DNA from: Streptomyces rubellomurinus
GTDB taxonomy: Bacteria > Actinomycetota > Actinomycetes > Streptomycetales > Streptomycetaceae
Direction: 5' to 3'
Length of the DNA: 64,000 nt
Assembly: GCF_000961885.1 (NCBI RefSeq)
Contig: NZ_JZKH01000003.1
Location: 124,001-188,000 of the forward strand
This document shows, piece after piece, positions 23,907 through 32,612 of the stretch. The position numbers were made by a program, and so were the translations under genes. Every line of letters begins with the position of its first letter. Position 1 is the stretch's first letter. Below the pieces are notes generated by a model. That model was given only the letters and a program-made list of their open reading frames with translations, did not search any database and was not told where the DNA came from.

Positions 23907-24116
23907 CGTCGACCGGGGGGCGCGGGTGCGGGCAGGGCGACGCTCGCGCGGGCGCTGGAGGCGTCGGCGCCGCGCGCGGTGACGGTGTTGCACGGGGACG
24001 ACCACGACTTCTCCCGGCCGGGGCTGGGCGCATGGCTTCTCGTCGTGGACGGTGAGGCCGAGCCGGAGGTGTCGGCGCGGCCGATGTGGGAATTGATCAT
24101 TCGTCAAACCATGTGA
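23907..24116 (+). pseudogene. P-loop (uridine kinase-like) remnant
   Basis: Directly after a TGA, the plus-strand frame reads GGAGAGRATLARALEASAPRAVTVLHGDDHDFSR in part. That is a decayed Walker A (G-x-x-G-x-G-K-S/T with Lys changed to Arg) followed by the V-H-G-D-D-F motif of uridine kinase-like enzymes. It then runs straight to a short tail ending IIRQTM and a stop at 24116, so most of the protein is missing. The rest of the 444-base gap before fxsC2 holds no gene. Confidence 0.5.
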
Positions 24117-24284
24117 CCGGTCCGTCGAAAGTCCGGCCCGGCCGCCCGAGGCGGTCGTTTCGGTCATGTCAATTCGTACCGGTCGATGTGCTATTCCATT
24201 GGGGCGTCAGTCGTTCCTACACTGAAGCCCCGCCGCACGGGGGCTGCGGGAACCAGGTTGCCTACGGGCCCGGGGGAGGCGCGT

Positions 24285-25631
24285 GTGAACGACCGTGGCT
24301 GGGACGAGGACGACGCCCGGCCGTACTTCTTCCTCTCCTACGCGCACACCCCGAAAGCCGGTGCGCGGGGCGCGGGCGATCCGAACCACTGGGTGCGGCA
24401 GCTGTTCCGGGACCTGTCCGAGGCGGTGCTGCAACTGACCACCCTGCCGGGCGGGGTGCCGGTCGGGTTCATGGACGAGTCCATGCACCAGGGCGAACTC
24501 TGGGCGGAACGCCTCTCCGCCGAGCTGGCGACCTGCCGCGTCTTCGTGCCCCTCTACTCCCCCCGCTACTTCAACAGCGTCCCGTGCGGCCAGGAGTGGC
24601 ACGCCTTCACCCGGCGCCCGGTCTACCCGGCCACCATCGACGCCGAGCGCACCAGCGGCATCGTCCCCGTCCTGTGGGCGCCGATGAGCCGCTACCGGCT
24701 GCCCAAGGTGGCCAGCGAACTGCAGTTCAACCACGCCGGGTTCGGGCCGGACTACGCCACCGAGGGCCTGTACGCCCTGATGAAGCTCACCTACTTCCGC
24801 TCCGCCTACGAACTCGCCGTGCACCGCCTCGCCGCGCGCATCGTGCAGGTGGCCGAGGAAACCGTCATCCCGGTCGGGCGCCGGCTCGACTTCAACGCCC
24901 TCCCCAGCGCCTTCAACGTCAGCGCCCCGACCAAGCAGCTGCGGATCTCCGTCCTCGCCTACCACCAGGGCGAGCTGCCGGCGGACCGCAACCCCGACTT
25001 CTACGGCGCCCGGCGCACCGACTGGCACCCCTACCGCCCGGCCGGCTCACCGATCGCCCAGCACGCGGTGCGCCTCGCCCGGCAGTTGGGCTTCCAGCCG
25101 ACCGTGCACGAGTTCGACGACGAGGTCGAGTCGATCATCGACGGCAACGCCGAGGCCCCCGGCCTGCTGCTGCTCGACCGCTGGGCGCTGCGCGACCCGC
25201 AACGGCGCGAACTGGTCCGCCGCTTCGACCGCTCCGACGCCACCTGGGTCGGCGTCCTCGAACCGTGGAACGCCGACGACCCGGAGTGCGCCGAACGCGA
25301 CACCGAACTGACCGACCTCAGCGACCAGGCCCTGCGCATCAACCGCCGCGCCAGCCGCCCCAGCTTCCTCGGCGCCACCGGCCCCACCGGGCTGCACACC
25401 CTGGACGACTTCGACGACGCGCTGCCCCGGGTCGCGATGAAGGCCAAGTACGCCTTCGAGGGCCGCACCCGCGCCGAACCCGAGGAACCGGCCCCGCCCC
25501 GCCCGAGCCTGCGGGACGCCTTCCGACCACCCGGAGCAGCCCCCCACGCCCACGACGACGACCCGTACCGCGACGACGGCGATGACCCCGAGAACGGGAC
25601 GGCGCCCCTGGGAGGACGAGGACCCCGATGA
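24285..25631 (+). CDS. fxsC: FxsC2, TIR-like protein
   Basis: This 448-residue paralogue of FxsC1 starts with a TIR-like domain: RPYFFLSYAHTPKAG, GFMDESMHQGELWAERL and LYSPRYFNSVPCGQEWHAF, with the catalytic-position Glu at about residue 104. The FxsC second domain follows with FYGARRTDWHPYRPAGSP and GLLLLDRWAL. The acidic C-terminal tail is low complexity. GTG 24285 has a GGGGGAGG site. Its stop overlaps the start of fxsT2 in ATGA. No FxsA or FxsB gene lies within several kilobases. Confidence 0.82.
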   Translation: MNDRGWDEDDARPYFFLSYAHTPKAGARGAGDPNHWVRQLFRDLSEAVLQLTTLPGGVPVGFMDESMHQGELWAERLSAELATCRVFVPLYSPRYFNSVPCGQEWHAFTRRPVYPATIDAERTSGIVPVLWAPMSRYRLPKVASELQFNHAGFGPDYATEGLYALMKLTYFRSAYELAVHRLAARIVQVAEETVIPVGRRLDFNALPSAFNVSAPTKQLRISVLAYHQGELPADRNPDFYGARRTDWHPYRPAGSPIAQHAVRLARQLGFQPTVHEFDDEVESIIDGNAEAPGLLLLDRWALRDPQRRELVRRFDRSDATWVGVLEPWNADDPECAERDTELTDLSDQALRINRRASRPSFLGATGPTGLHTLDDFDDALPRVAMKAKYAFEGRTRAEPEEPAPPRPSLRDAFRPPGAAPHAHDDDPYRDDGDDPENGTAPLGGRGPR

Positions 25632-28600
25632 GCGAGAACCGCACCAGGAACTTCCGCATCGGCGCCGCCGAACTCGTCGCCCAGCGCGAGGCCGAGCGGC
25701 AGGCCGAACGCGAGGCCGCCGAGCACGACCGCAACGGCCGGATCATCACCTTCTACTCCTACAAGGGCGGCACCGGCCGCACCATGGCGCTCGCCAACAC
25801 CGCCTGGATCCTCGCCGCCAACGGCTTCCGCGTCCTCACCGTCGACTGGGACCTGGAAGCACCCGGCCTCGCCAAGTTCTTCCACCCCTTCCTCGACCCG
25901 GCCTCCCTCGCCGGCACCACCGGCATGATGGACCTGATCGCCGAGTACCGGGAGGAGGCGCTGCGCCCGGTCGAGCACGCCGAGGGCTGGCACCTGGACT
26001 TCGCCCGGGTCCACCCGCACGCGATCTCGCTGTCCTGGCCGCACTTCCCGGCCGGCGGCAGCCTGGACTTCCTCTCCGCCGGGCAGTTCAACCGCGACTA
26101 CTCCGAGGCCGTCACTCACCTCGACTGGGACATCTTCTACGACCGCTTCGACGGCGGGCAGTTCTTCGACGCCCTCAAGGCCGACATGGCCAAGCGCTAC
26201 GACTACGTGCTCATCGACTCCCGCACCGGCCTGTCCGACATCGCCGAGATCTGCACCGTGCAGATGCCCGACGACCTCGTCGTCTGCTTCACCCTCAGCG
26301 ACCAGTCCATCGACGGCGCCTCCCGGATCGCCCAGCACATCCACGACCGCTACCGCGAGCGCGGCATCCGCATCCTGCCCGTCCCGATGCGCATCGACGA
26401 GGGCGAGAAGGAGAAGGCGGACGCCGGCCGCGCCCTCGCCCGGGTCCGCTTCGACGGCCTGCCGTCCGGCTTCGGCGGCGAGGAACTCGCCCAGTACTGG
26501 GGCTCGGTGGAGATCCCGTACCGGCCGTTCTACGCCTACGAGGAGATCCTCGCCACCTTCGGCGACCAGACCGGCACCCCCACCTCGATGCTCGCCGCCT
26601 GCGAACGCCTCACCTCGATGATCACCGAGGGGCGGGTCAGCGGCCTGCCGCCCGTCGACGAGGAGGTGCGGCTGCGCTACGTGGACGCCTTCACCCGCCG
26701 CCGCCCGTCCGTCCCCGCCGACCTCTACCTCTCCTACGTCCCCGAGGACCGGATGTGGGCGGACTGGATCGAGTCCGTCCTCACCCGGGCCGGCTTCCGC
26801 GTCCTGCCCCGCGACCTCAGCGCCGGCACCGACCCGCGCGAGGAGACCGAACGCGGCATCGACTCCGCCTACCGCACCGTCGCCGTCCTCTCGCCCGCCT
26901 ACCAGCGCTCCCCGCAGGCCCGGGCGCTGTGGGAGTCGGTGGTCAGCTCCGACCCCTCCGGCACCCGCCGCCAGCTGCTGCCCGTCCGGGTCGGCGACGT
27001 CCGGCTCACCGCGCCGTTCAGCAACCGCAACCCCGTCGACCTGGTCGGCCGCGACGAGGCGCAGTCCGTGCAGAGCCTGCTGCGCGCGCTCGGCCGCGGC
27101 GACGTCGCCCTCGCCGACGCCCCCAGCGGCGGACCGCGCTTCCCCGGCAGCAAGCCCAGCATCTGGGACGTCCCGCCGCGCAACCCCTCCTTCACCGGCC
27201 GCTCCGCCGTCCTGGAACAGCTGCGCAACCAGCTGCGCGGCGGCATGGCCGCCGTGCTGCCCACCCCGCAGACCCTGTACGGGCTCGGCGGCGTCGGCAA
27301 GACCCAGGTGGCGCTGGAGTACGCGCACCGCTTCATGTCCGACTACGACCTGGTCTGGTGGATCGACGCCGAACAGACCGAGCTCGTCGCCCCCGCCCTC
27401 GCCGACCTCGCCCGCCGGCTGCCCGGCCTGCGCGTCGGCGACTCCGTCACCGAGGCCGCCGAGGCCGCCCGGGAGGCGCTGCGCCGCGGCACCCCCACCT
27501 CCCGCTGGCTGCTGATCTTCGACAACGCCGACGAGCCCGCCGAGATCCGCCGCTTCTTCCCCGGCGGCTCCGGCCACATCCTGGTCACCTCCCGCAACCA
27601 GGCCTGGACCGGGCACGCCGAGGCGCTGGAGGTCGACGTCTTCACCCGCGGCGAGAGCATCGAGCACCTGTGCCGGCGCGCCCGCAGCCTCTCCCGCACC
27701 GACGCCGACCGGGTCGCCGAGGCGGTCGGCGACCTGCCGCTGGCCGTCGAGGTCGCCGCCGCCTGGCTGGACACCACCGGAACGCCCGTCGACGCCTACG
27801 TCGCCCAGCTGCACGCCGAGGCCGCCCGGGCGCTCGCGGTCGGCAGCCCCGTCGACTACCCGACCCCGGTCGCCGCCACCTGGAACGTCTCGATCGCCCG
27901 GCTGCGCCAGCAGTCCCCGGCGGCCGTGAGGCTGCTGCAGCTGTGCGCCTTCTTCGCGCCCGAGCCGATCTCCATGAACCTCTTCTACAGCGACCAGATG
28001 ATCCGGGCGCTGGTGCGCTACGACGCCGACCTCAGCGACAAGTTCATGCTCGGCAAGGTCATCCAGGCGATCGGCCGGTACGCCCTCGCCAAGGTCGACG
28101 CCGGCAGCAACAGCTTCCAGGTGCACCGGCTCGTCCAGTCCGTCATCCGGGCCGGCATGAGCGCCGACGAGCAGGAGATCGCCGTCCACGAGGTGCACCG
28201 CATCCTCACCGGCGCCCGGCCCGTCCTCGGCGACACCGACGACCCGGCCAACTGGCCCGCCTTCGACGAGATCTGGCCGCACCTGTCGCCCTCCAAGGCG
28301 CACAACTGCGACGAGGCCGACACCCGCCAGCTGCTCATCGACCGCGTCCGCTACCTGTGGAAGCGCGGCGAACTCGACCGCGCCCGCGACCTCGGCCACG
28401 CCCTCGACGCCGAATGGACCAGCAAGCTCGGCGACGACGACCGGCAGACCCTGCTGCTGCGCTTCCAACTCGCCAACGTGCTGCGCTCCCAGGGCAACTA
28501 CGCCGAGGCGCTGGCCCTCGACGAGTCCACCCTGGAACGCCAGCGCGCCCTGCTCGGCGAGCACCACCCGTACACCCTGATGACGGCCGGCTCGCTCGGC

Positions 28601-29641
28601 GCCGACCGCCGGGCGCTCGGCCGCTTCCAGGCCGCGCTCGACCTCGACCAGGAGATCCTCGAGCAGTTCCGCGAACTGTTCGGCGACGACAACCCGCGCA
28701 CCCTGTCGATGGCCAACAACCTGGCCATCGACTACCGGCTGGTCGGCAACAGCCAGGCCGCCCGCGAACTCGACCAGGAGACCCTGGACCGGCGCACCGC
28801 CGTACTCGGCCCCAAGCACCCCTACACCCTGTCCACCAAGTCCAACCTCGCCCGCGACCTGCGCGAACTCGGCGACTACCGCGGCTCGGTGGACCTCCTC
28901 CAGGAGGTCACCTCCGACCTCGGCGACGTCCTCGACCCGGACCTCCCGGAGAACCTGCGCAACGCCAAGTCGCTCGCCGTCTCGCTGCGCCGCACCGGCC
29001 AGCTCGCCGAGGCCCGCCGGATCACCAAGGAGACCTACGAGCGCTACCTGGAGCGGTACGGCGCCGACGCCCCCGACGCGCTCGCCTGCGCGCTCAACCT
29101 CGCCGCCGACCACAGCGCCTCCGGCGACAAGGAGGCCGCCCGCGACCTGTGCGCCACCGTCTTCGAGGGCCACCGGCGGCTCTTCGGCGACGAACACCCC
29201 TTCACCCTCGCCTGCGCCAACAACCTCGGCATCTACCTGCGCGGCAGCGGCGACGTCGCCGGGGCCATCGAGCGCGGCCGGCTCACCGTCGAGGGCCTGA
29301 CCGCCTCGGTCGGCGCGGACCACCCGTACACCCTCAACGCGCTCATCAACCTGGCCAACGCGTACGGCGACGACGGGCAGATCCAGCTCGCCGAGCAGCT
29401 GGGCCGCACCGCGTACGCCGGGCTGTGCGAGCGCTACTCGCCGCAGCACCCGGACGCCGTCGCCTGCGAGGCCAACCTGGCGATCACCCTGCGCACGGCC
29501 GGCCGGCACACCCAGGCCGCCGAACTGCGCTCCCGGGCGATCGCCGAGCTGATCCGGCAGTTCGGTGAGGAACACCCCAACACGGTGTCCGCGCGAGGCT
29601 GGAAGCGGATCAACCGGGACCTGGAGCCGCAGCCGGTGTGA
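25628..29641 (+). CDS. fxsT: FxsT2, KGG-GR ATPase / TIR-like / NB-ARC / TPR protein
   Basis: Like FxsT1 it is 1337 residues long. After a charged 40-residue N-terminus come the variant P-loop KGGTGRT (46-52) with VDWDLEAPGL, a TIR-like domain from about residue 365 (DLYLSYVPEDRMW) in which the catalytic Glu position is Leu, an NB-ARC NTPase with GLGGVGKT (552-559), LLIFDNAD and VTSRNQ, and about nine TPRs of 42 residues from about 930 onward with the LGxxHPYTL motif. It is translationally coupled to fxsC2. Confidence 0.85.
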   Translation: MSENRTRNFRIGAAELVAQREAERQAEREAAEHDRNGRIITFYSYKGGTGRTMALANTAWILAANGFRVLTVDWDLEAPGLAKFFHPFLDPASLAGTTGMMDLIAEYREEALRPVEHAEGWHLDFARVHPHAISLSWPHFPAGGSLDFLSAGQFNRDYSEAVTHLDWDIFYDRFDGGQFFDALKADMAKRYDYVLIDSRTGLSDIAEICTVQMPDDLVVCFTLSDQSIDGASRIAQHIHDRYRERGIRILPVPMRIDEGEKEKADAGRALARVRFDGLPSGFGGEELAQYWGSVEIPYRPFYAYEEILATFGDQTGTPTSMLAACERLTSMITEGRVSGLPPVDEEVRLRYVDAFTRRRPSVPADLYLSYVPEDRMWADWIESVLTRAGFRVLPRDLSAGTDPREETERGIDSAYRTVAVLSPAYQRSPQARALWESVVSSDPSGTRRQLLPVRVGDVRLTAPFSNRNPVDLVGRDEAQSVQSLLRALGRGDVALADAPSGGPRFPGSKPSIWDVPPRNPSFTGRSAVLEQLRNQLRGGMAAVLPTPQTLYGLGGVGKTQVALEYAHRFMSDYDLVWWIDAEQTELVAPALADLARRLPGLRVGDSVTEAAEAAREALRRGTPTSRWLLIFDNADEPAEIRRFFPGGSGHILVTSRNQAWTGHAEALEVDVFTRGESIEHLCRRARSLSRTDADRVAEAVGDLPLAVEVAAAWLDTTGTPVDAYVAQLHAEAARALAVGSPVDYPTPVAATWNVSIARLRQQSPAAVRLLQLCAFFAPEPISMNLFYSDQMIRALVRYDADLSDKFMLGKVIQAIGRYALAKVDAGSNSFQVHRLVQSVIRAGMSADEQEIAVHEVHRILTGARPVLGDTDDPANWPAFDEIWPHLSPSKAHNCDEADTRQLLIDRVRYLWKRGELDRARDLGHALDAEWTSKLGDDDRQTLLLRFQLANVLRSQGNYAEALALDESTLERQRALLGEHHPYTLMTAGSLGADRRALGRFQAALDLDQEILEQFRELFGDDNPRTLSMANNLAIDYRLVGNSQAARELDQETLDRRTAVLGPKHPYTLSTKSNLARDLRELGDYRGSVDLLQEVTSDLGDVLDPDLPENLRNAKSLAVSLRRTGQLAEARRITKETYERYLERYGADAPDALACALNLAADHSASGDKEAARDLCATVFEGHRRLFGDEHPFTLACANNLGIYLRGSGDVAGAIERGRLTVEGLTASVGADHPYTLNALINLANAYGDDGQIQLAEQLGRTAYAGLCERYSPQHPDAVACEANLAITLRTAGRHTQAAELRSRAIAELIRQFGEEHPNTVSARGWKRINRDLEPQPV

Positions 29642-29672
29642 CGGCGGAAGGGGGCGGGTACGCTCGCGAGTC

Positions 29673-30638
29673 ATGAGCATCGACCCGCCCCCGGTCCTGG
29701 TCACCCGCCGCCTCGCGCCCGGGGTGATCGACCGGCTCACCGCCCAGTACGCCGCGACCTGCCCCGACGACGACCGGGCGATGGACCGGGCCGAACTGCT
29801 GGCCGCCGTGCCCGGCCGGCGGGCCGTCCTCACCACCCTCGACGACCGGGTGGACGACGCGTTCCTGGACGCCGCGGGCCCGCAGCTGGAGATCGTCGCC
29901 AACCACGCGGTCGGCTACCACAACATCGACCTCGCCGCCTGCGCCGCCCGCGGCGTCCGCGTCACCCACACCCCCGGCGTGCTCACCACCGCCACCGCCG
30001 ACATGGCCTGGGCGCTGCTGCTCGCCGCCACCCGCCGGATCGGCGAGGGCGAGCGGCTGTTGCGCTCCGGCACGCCGTGGTCCTGGTCGCCGACCTTCAT
30101 GCTCGGCCTGGAGCTGGCCGGCACCCCGCTCGGTGTGCTCGGCATGGGCCGGATCGGGCAGGCGGTGGCCCGCCGGGCCCGCGCCTTCGACATGCCGGTC
30201 AGCTACCACAACCGGACCCCGCTGCCGCCCGAGGAGGCCGAGGACGCCGACTGGAAGCCGCTGGACGACCTGCTCGCGACCTCCACCGTGCTGGTCGTCA
30301 CCTGCCCGCTGAGCGATGCCACCCGGCACCTGCTGGACGCCGAACGGCTGGCCCTGCTGCCGCCCGGCGCGGTGGTGGTCAGCATGACCGCCGGCGTGGT
30401 GGACGAGGAGGCGCTGGCCGCCGCCCTGGACTCCGGTGCGCTGTTCGCCGCCGCCGTCGACAACTTCGAGCACGAGCCCGCCGTCCCGGCCGCCCTGCTC
30501 GCCCAGGAGCGCGTGGTCCTCGCCCCGCACCTGGGCAGCGCCACCGTCCGCACCCGGCAGGCGATGGGCGGGCTCGCCGTCGACAACATCCTGGCCGTGC
30601 TCGGCGGCGGCGAGCCGCTCACCCCGATCGGGGGCTGA
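29673..30638 (+). CDS. D-2-hydroxyacid dehydrogenase family, catalytic Arg missing
   Basis: The 321-residue protein has the D-isomer 2-hydroxyacid dehydrogenase fold. The NAD motif is LGVLGMGRIGQAVARRA, and the catalytic Glu (266/268 in NFEHEP) and His (286 in PHLGSAT) are in place. The segment normally N-x-A/S-R-G-x-x-V-D reads SMTAGVVD, one residue short, with Ala 240 at the substrate-binding Arg position. Glyoxylate or hydroxypyruvate reduction is therefore doubtful. It starts 31 bases after fxsT2 and could be co-transcribed. Confidence 0.82.
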   Translation: MSIDPPPVLVTRRLAPGVIDRLTAQYAATCPDDDRAMDRAELLAAVPGRRAVLTTLDDRVDDAFLDAAGPQLEIVANHAVGYHNIDLAACAARGVRVTHTPGVLTTATADMAWALLLAATRRIGEGERLLRSGTPWSWSPTFMLGLELAGTPLGVLGMGRIGQAVARRARAFDMPVSYHNRTPLPPEEAEDADWKPLDDLLATSTVLVVTCPLSDATRHLLDAERLALLPPGAVVVSMTAGVVDEEALAAALDSGALFAAAVDNFEHEPAVPAALLAQERVVLAPHLGSATVRTRQAMGGLAVDNILAVLGGGEPLTPIGG

Positions 30639-30651
30639 CTCCCCTACTGAA

Positions 30652-31518
30652 CTAGCCCGCCGCCCAGGCCAGGGCGGTGGTCATCACCCGGAACGCCCCG
30701 AAGTGCGCCGCCCCGGGCTCCAGGAACAGCTCGGCGCCCGGGATCCGGTCGGCCAGCCAGCGGGAGTGGTCGACCGGCGAGAACTGGTCGTCCGCGCCGT
30801 GCCACAGCCAGGTCGGCACCCGGATCGACCCGACGTCGAACCCCCAGTCGGCGGTGAACGCCAGCACGTCGTCGATCCAGCCGTCCGCGCCGTGCCGGAA
30901 CGCCTCCCGGTAGTTGCTCTGCAGCATCCCCCGCAGCCCGCTGTCCGCCACCACCTCCCGGTCGGCGGGGGAGAGTTCGGTGCGCAGCCCGTTCAGCAGC
31001 CGCACCGGGTCGTCCTTGATCTGCCGGGAGCGGAACTCCATCGCGTCGGCGATCTGCTCGTGGCCGCGCTCCGCCTCCCGGTAGGCGCGCACGTTGGACG
31101 GCGTCATCCCGGCGTACCAGTCCAGCCCGGCCGCGTCGCGCGGCGCCAGGCCGACCAGCACCGCCACCCGGCTCACCCGCTCCGGCAGCAGTGCCGCGCA
31201 GGCCAGCGCGTGCGGGCCGCCGCCGGAGCGGCCGAGCACCGCGAAGTCGTCCAGCCCGAGGCAGTCCGCGATGGTCCGCACGTCCTCGGCCGCGGCGGAC
31301 ACCCGGCGGCCGAACAGCCGCGTCGAATCGCCGTAGCCGGGGCGGTCGTACGAGATCAGCCGCACCCCCAGCCGGTACAGCACGGTGCTGCGCGGGTGCG
31401 GGCCGACCCGGCTGCCCGGCATGCCGTGCAGCAGGAACACCGGGCGGCCGCGCGGGTCGCCCAGGGACTCGACGGCGAGCACCCGGCCGCCGGCCGCATT
31501 CACCATCCGTAACGCCAC
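30652..31518 (-). CDS. alpha/beta hydrolase
   Basis: The product of 288 residues has the oxyanion segment VFLLHGMPGSR, the nucleophile elbow GRSGGGPHA (Ser), an acid in GADDQFSP and a late His in PGAAHFGAFR, so a full catalytic triad is present. It resembles epoxide hydrolase/esterase-like actinobacterial proteins; the substrate is unknown. It is transcribed 12 bases after the DUF4231 gene, probably as an operon, and converges with the dehydrogenase. Confidence 0.85.
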   Translation of the reverse strand: MALRMVNAAGGRVLAVESLGDPRGRPVFLLHGMPGSRVGPHPRSTVLYRLGVRLISYDRPGYGDSTRLFGRRVSAAAEDVRTIADCLGLDDFAVLGRSGGGPHALACAALLPERVSRVAVLVGLAPRDAAGLDWYAGMTPSNVRAYREAERGHEQIADAMEFRSRQIKDDPVRLLNGLRTELSPADREVVADSGLRGMLQSNYREAFRHGADGWIDDVLAFTADWGFDVGSIRVPTWLWHGADDQFSPVDHSRWLADRIPGAELFLEPGAAHFGAFRVMTTALAWAAG

Positions 31519-31530
31519 GCGCCTGCCTCC

Positions 31531-32466
31531 TCAGTGTTCGCGGTCGGTGGTGGTGCGGATCTCCCGTCTGGCCTGCCAGGTCGTGTGCTCCCGGGACACC
31601 GCGTCCTCCGCGTCCCGGGCCAGCCGGGCCCACAGCTCCTCGGCGTCCGGCGACGCCAGGTCCAGGGTGGTGAGTTGACGTCGGATCAGCTCCAACTCGT
31701 CCGCCGCCAGGGCGTACGCGGCGGCCAGCGGACGGTACTGGCGCAGCTGCGCCCACGCGGTGACCGAGGCGGCCACCGCCGAGACCGTGCCCAGCGCGTC
31801 GTAGGTGAACGCGCCGAGCGCCCGCAGCACCGCCAGCACCAGGCCGAGCGCCGGCAGCAGCACCCCCAGCACCCCGGCCCAGTGGCCGGCCCGGGCGCAG
31901 TAGCGGGCCTTGCTGCGGTACCAGTCGTGCTGCACCTGGATGCGCTCGCGCAGGTACACCTCGCGCCGCACCGCCAACGGCCGCCCGCGCAGCTCGCGCA
32001 TCCCCTCGGTGATCCCGACCGGCTCGGACTCGGGCTCCGGCATCACCCGGCTGCCCCGGAACGCGTCCAGCACGCCGCCGAGTTGGAAGCGGTACAGGCC
32101 CTCGGCGTCGGGCAGGGCGCGCGGCGGCGGCCGGTAGGCGTCGGCCCGCACCGCGTACTTCCAGGCCAGGGTCTTCACCGACTCGGCGGCCGCCCGGCCC
32201 TCGTACCAGAGGCCCTGCGGGTTCTGCCGGCTGATCACCACGGCGAGCGTGATCGCGCCCAGGTAGGCCACGGCGGCCGGCCAGGCCCACGGCTCGCCGT
32301 CCGCCGAGCCGGTCGCGGCGGCGACCACCAGCAGGGCCAGCTCCCAGGCGGAGAGCAGCACCGAGCGGCGCTGGCCCTTCAGCGAGGCCGAGTCGGCGGC
32401 CCAGAAGAAGCCGGGCAGCAGCTCCCGCTCGCTCACCCACCCGGTCCGTCCAGCCCCAGACGCCAT
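31531..32466 (-). CDS. DUF4231 (SLATT-like) membrane protein
   Basis: A 311-residue protein with two pairs of membrane segments: around 40-80 (VLLSAWELALLVVAAATGSA...AVAYLGAITLAVVIS) and around 205-250 (AGVLGVLLPALGLVLAVLRAL...). Between them lies the family motif YEGRAAAESVKTLAWKYAVRADAY. DUF4231 belongs to the SLATT group of two-helix membrane proteins often found in conflict systems. ATG 32466 is used. The adjacent hydrolase probably shares its transcript. Confidence 0.78.
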   Translation of the reverse strand: MASGAGRTGWVSERELLPGFFWAADSASLKGQRRSVLLSAWELALLVVAAATGSADGEPWAWPAAVAYLGAITLAVVISRQNPQGLWYEGRAAAESVKTLAWKYAVRADAYRPPPRALPDAEGLYRFQLGGVLDAFRGSRVMPEPESEPVGITEGMRELRGRPLAVRREVYLRERIQVQHDWYRSKARYCARAGHWAGVLGVLLPALGLVLAVLRALGAFTYDALGTVSAVAASVTAWAQLRQYRPLAAAYALAADELELIRRQLTTLDLASPDAEELWARLARDAEDAVSREHTTWQARREIRTTTDREH

Positions 32467-32612
32467 GCTCGGCCCCCACCCGTCGCTCCGGTCGCACCGC
32501 TCCGCTCTCCTGCCCGGGGCGGCTCCCCGGTACGCCTGACCGGGCCGGGGGCCGCCCGCAATGGCCGGGAAGGCACGGTGATTCGCCCAGATCAGGGCGT
32601 ACGGCACCGGCG

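Noticed and set aside
6546..29641. Mobile island with integrase or attachment sites
   Set aside because: No integrase, transposase, tRNA target or flanking direct repeat was found; only decayed gene fragments suggest past rearrangement.
25031..29902. A 1623-codon minus-strand open frame across fxsT2
   Set aside because: Same reason: antisense shadow with Val/Gly/Glu-rich translation, overlapping a clear multi-domain gene.
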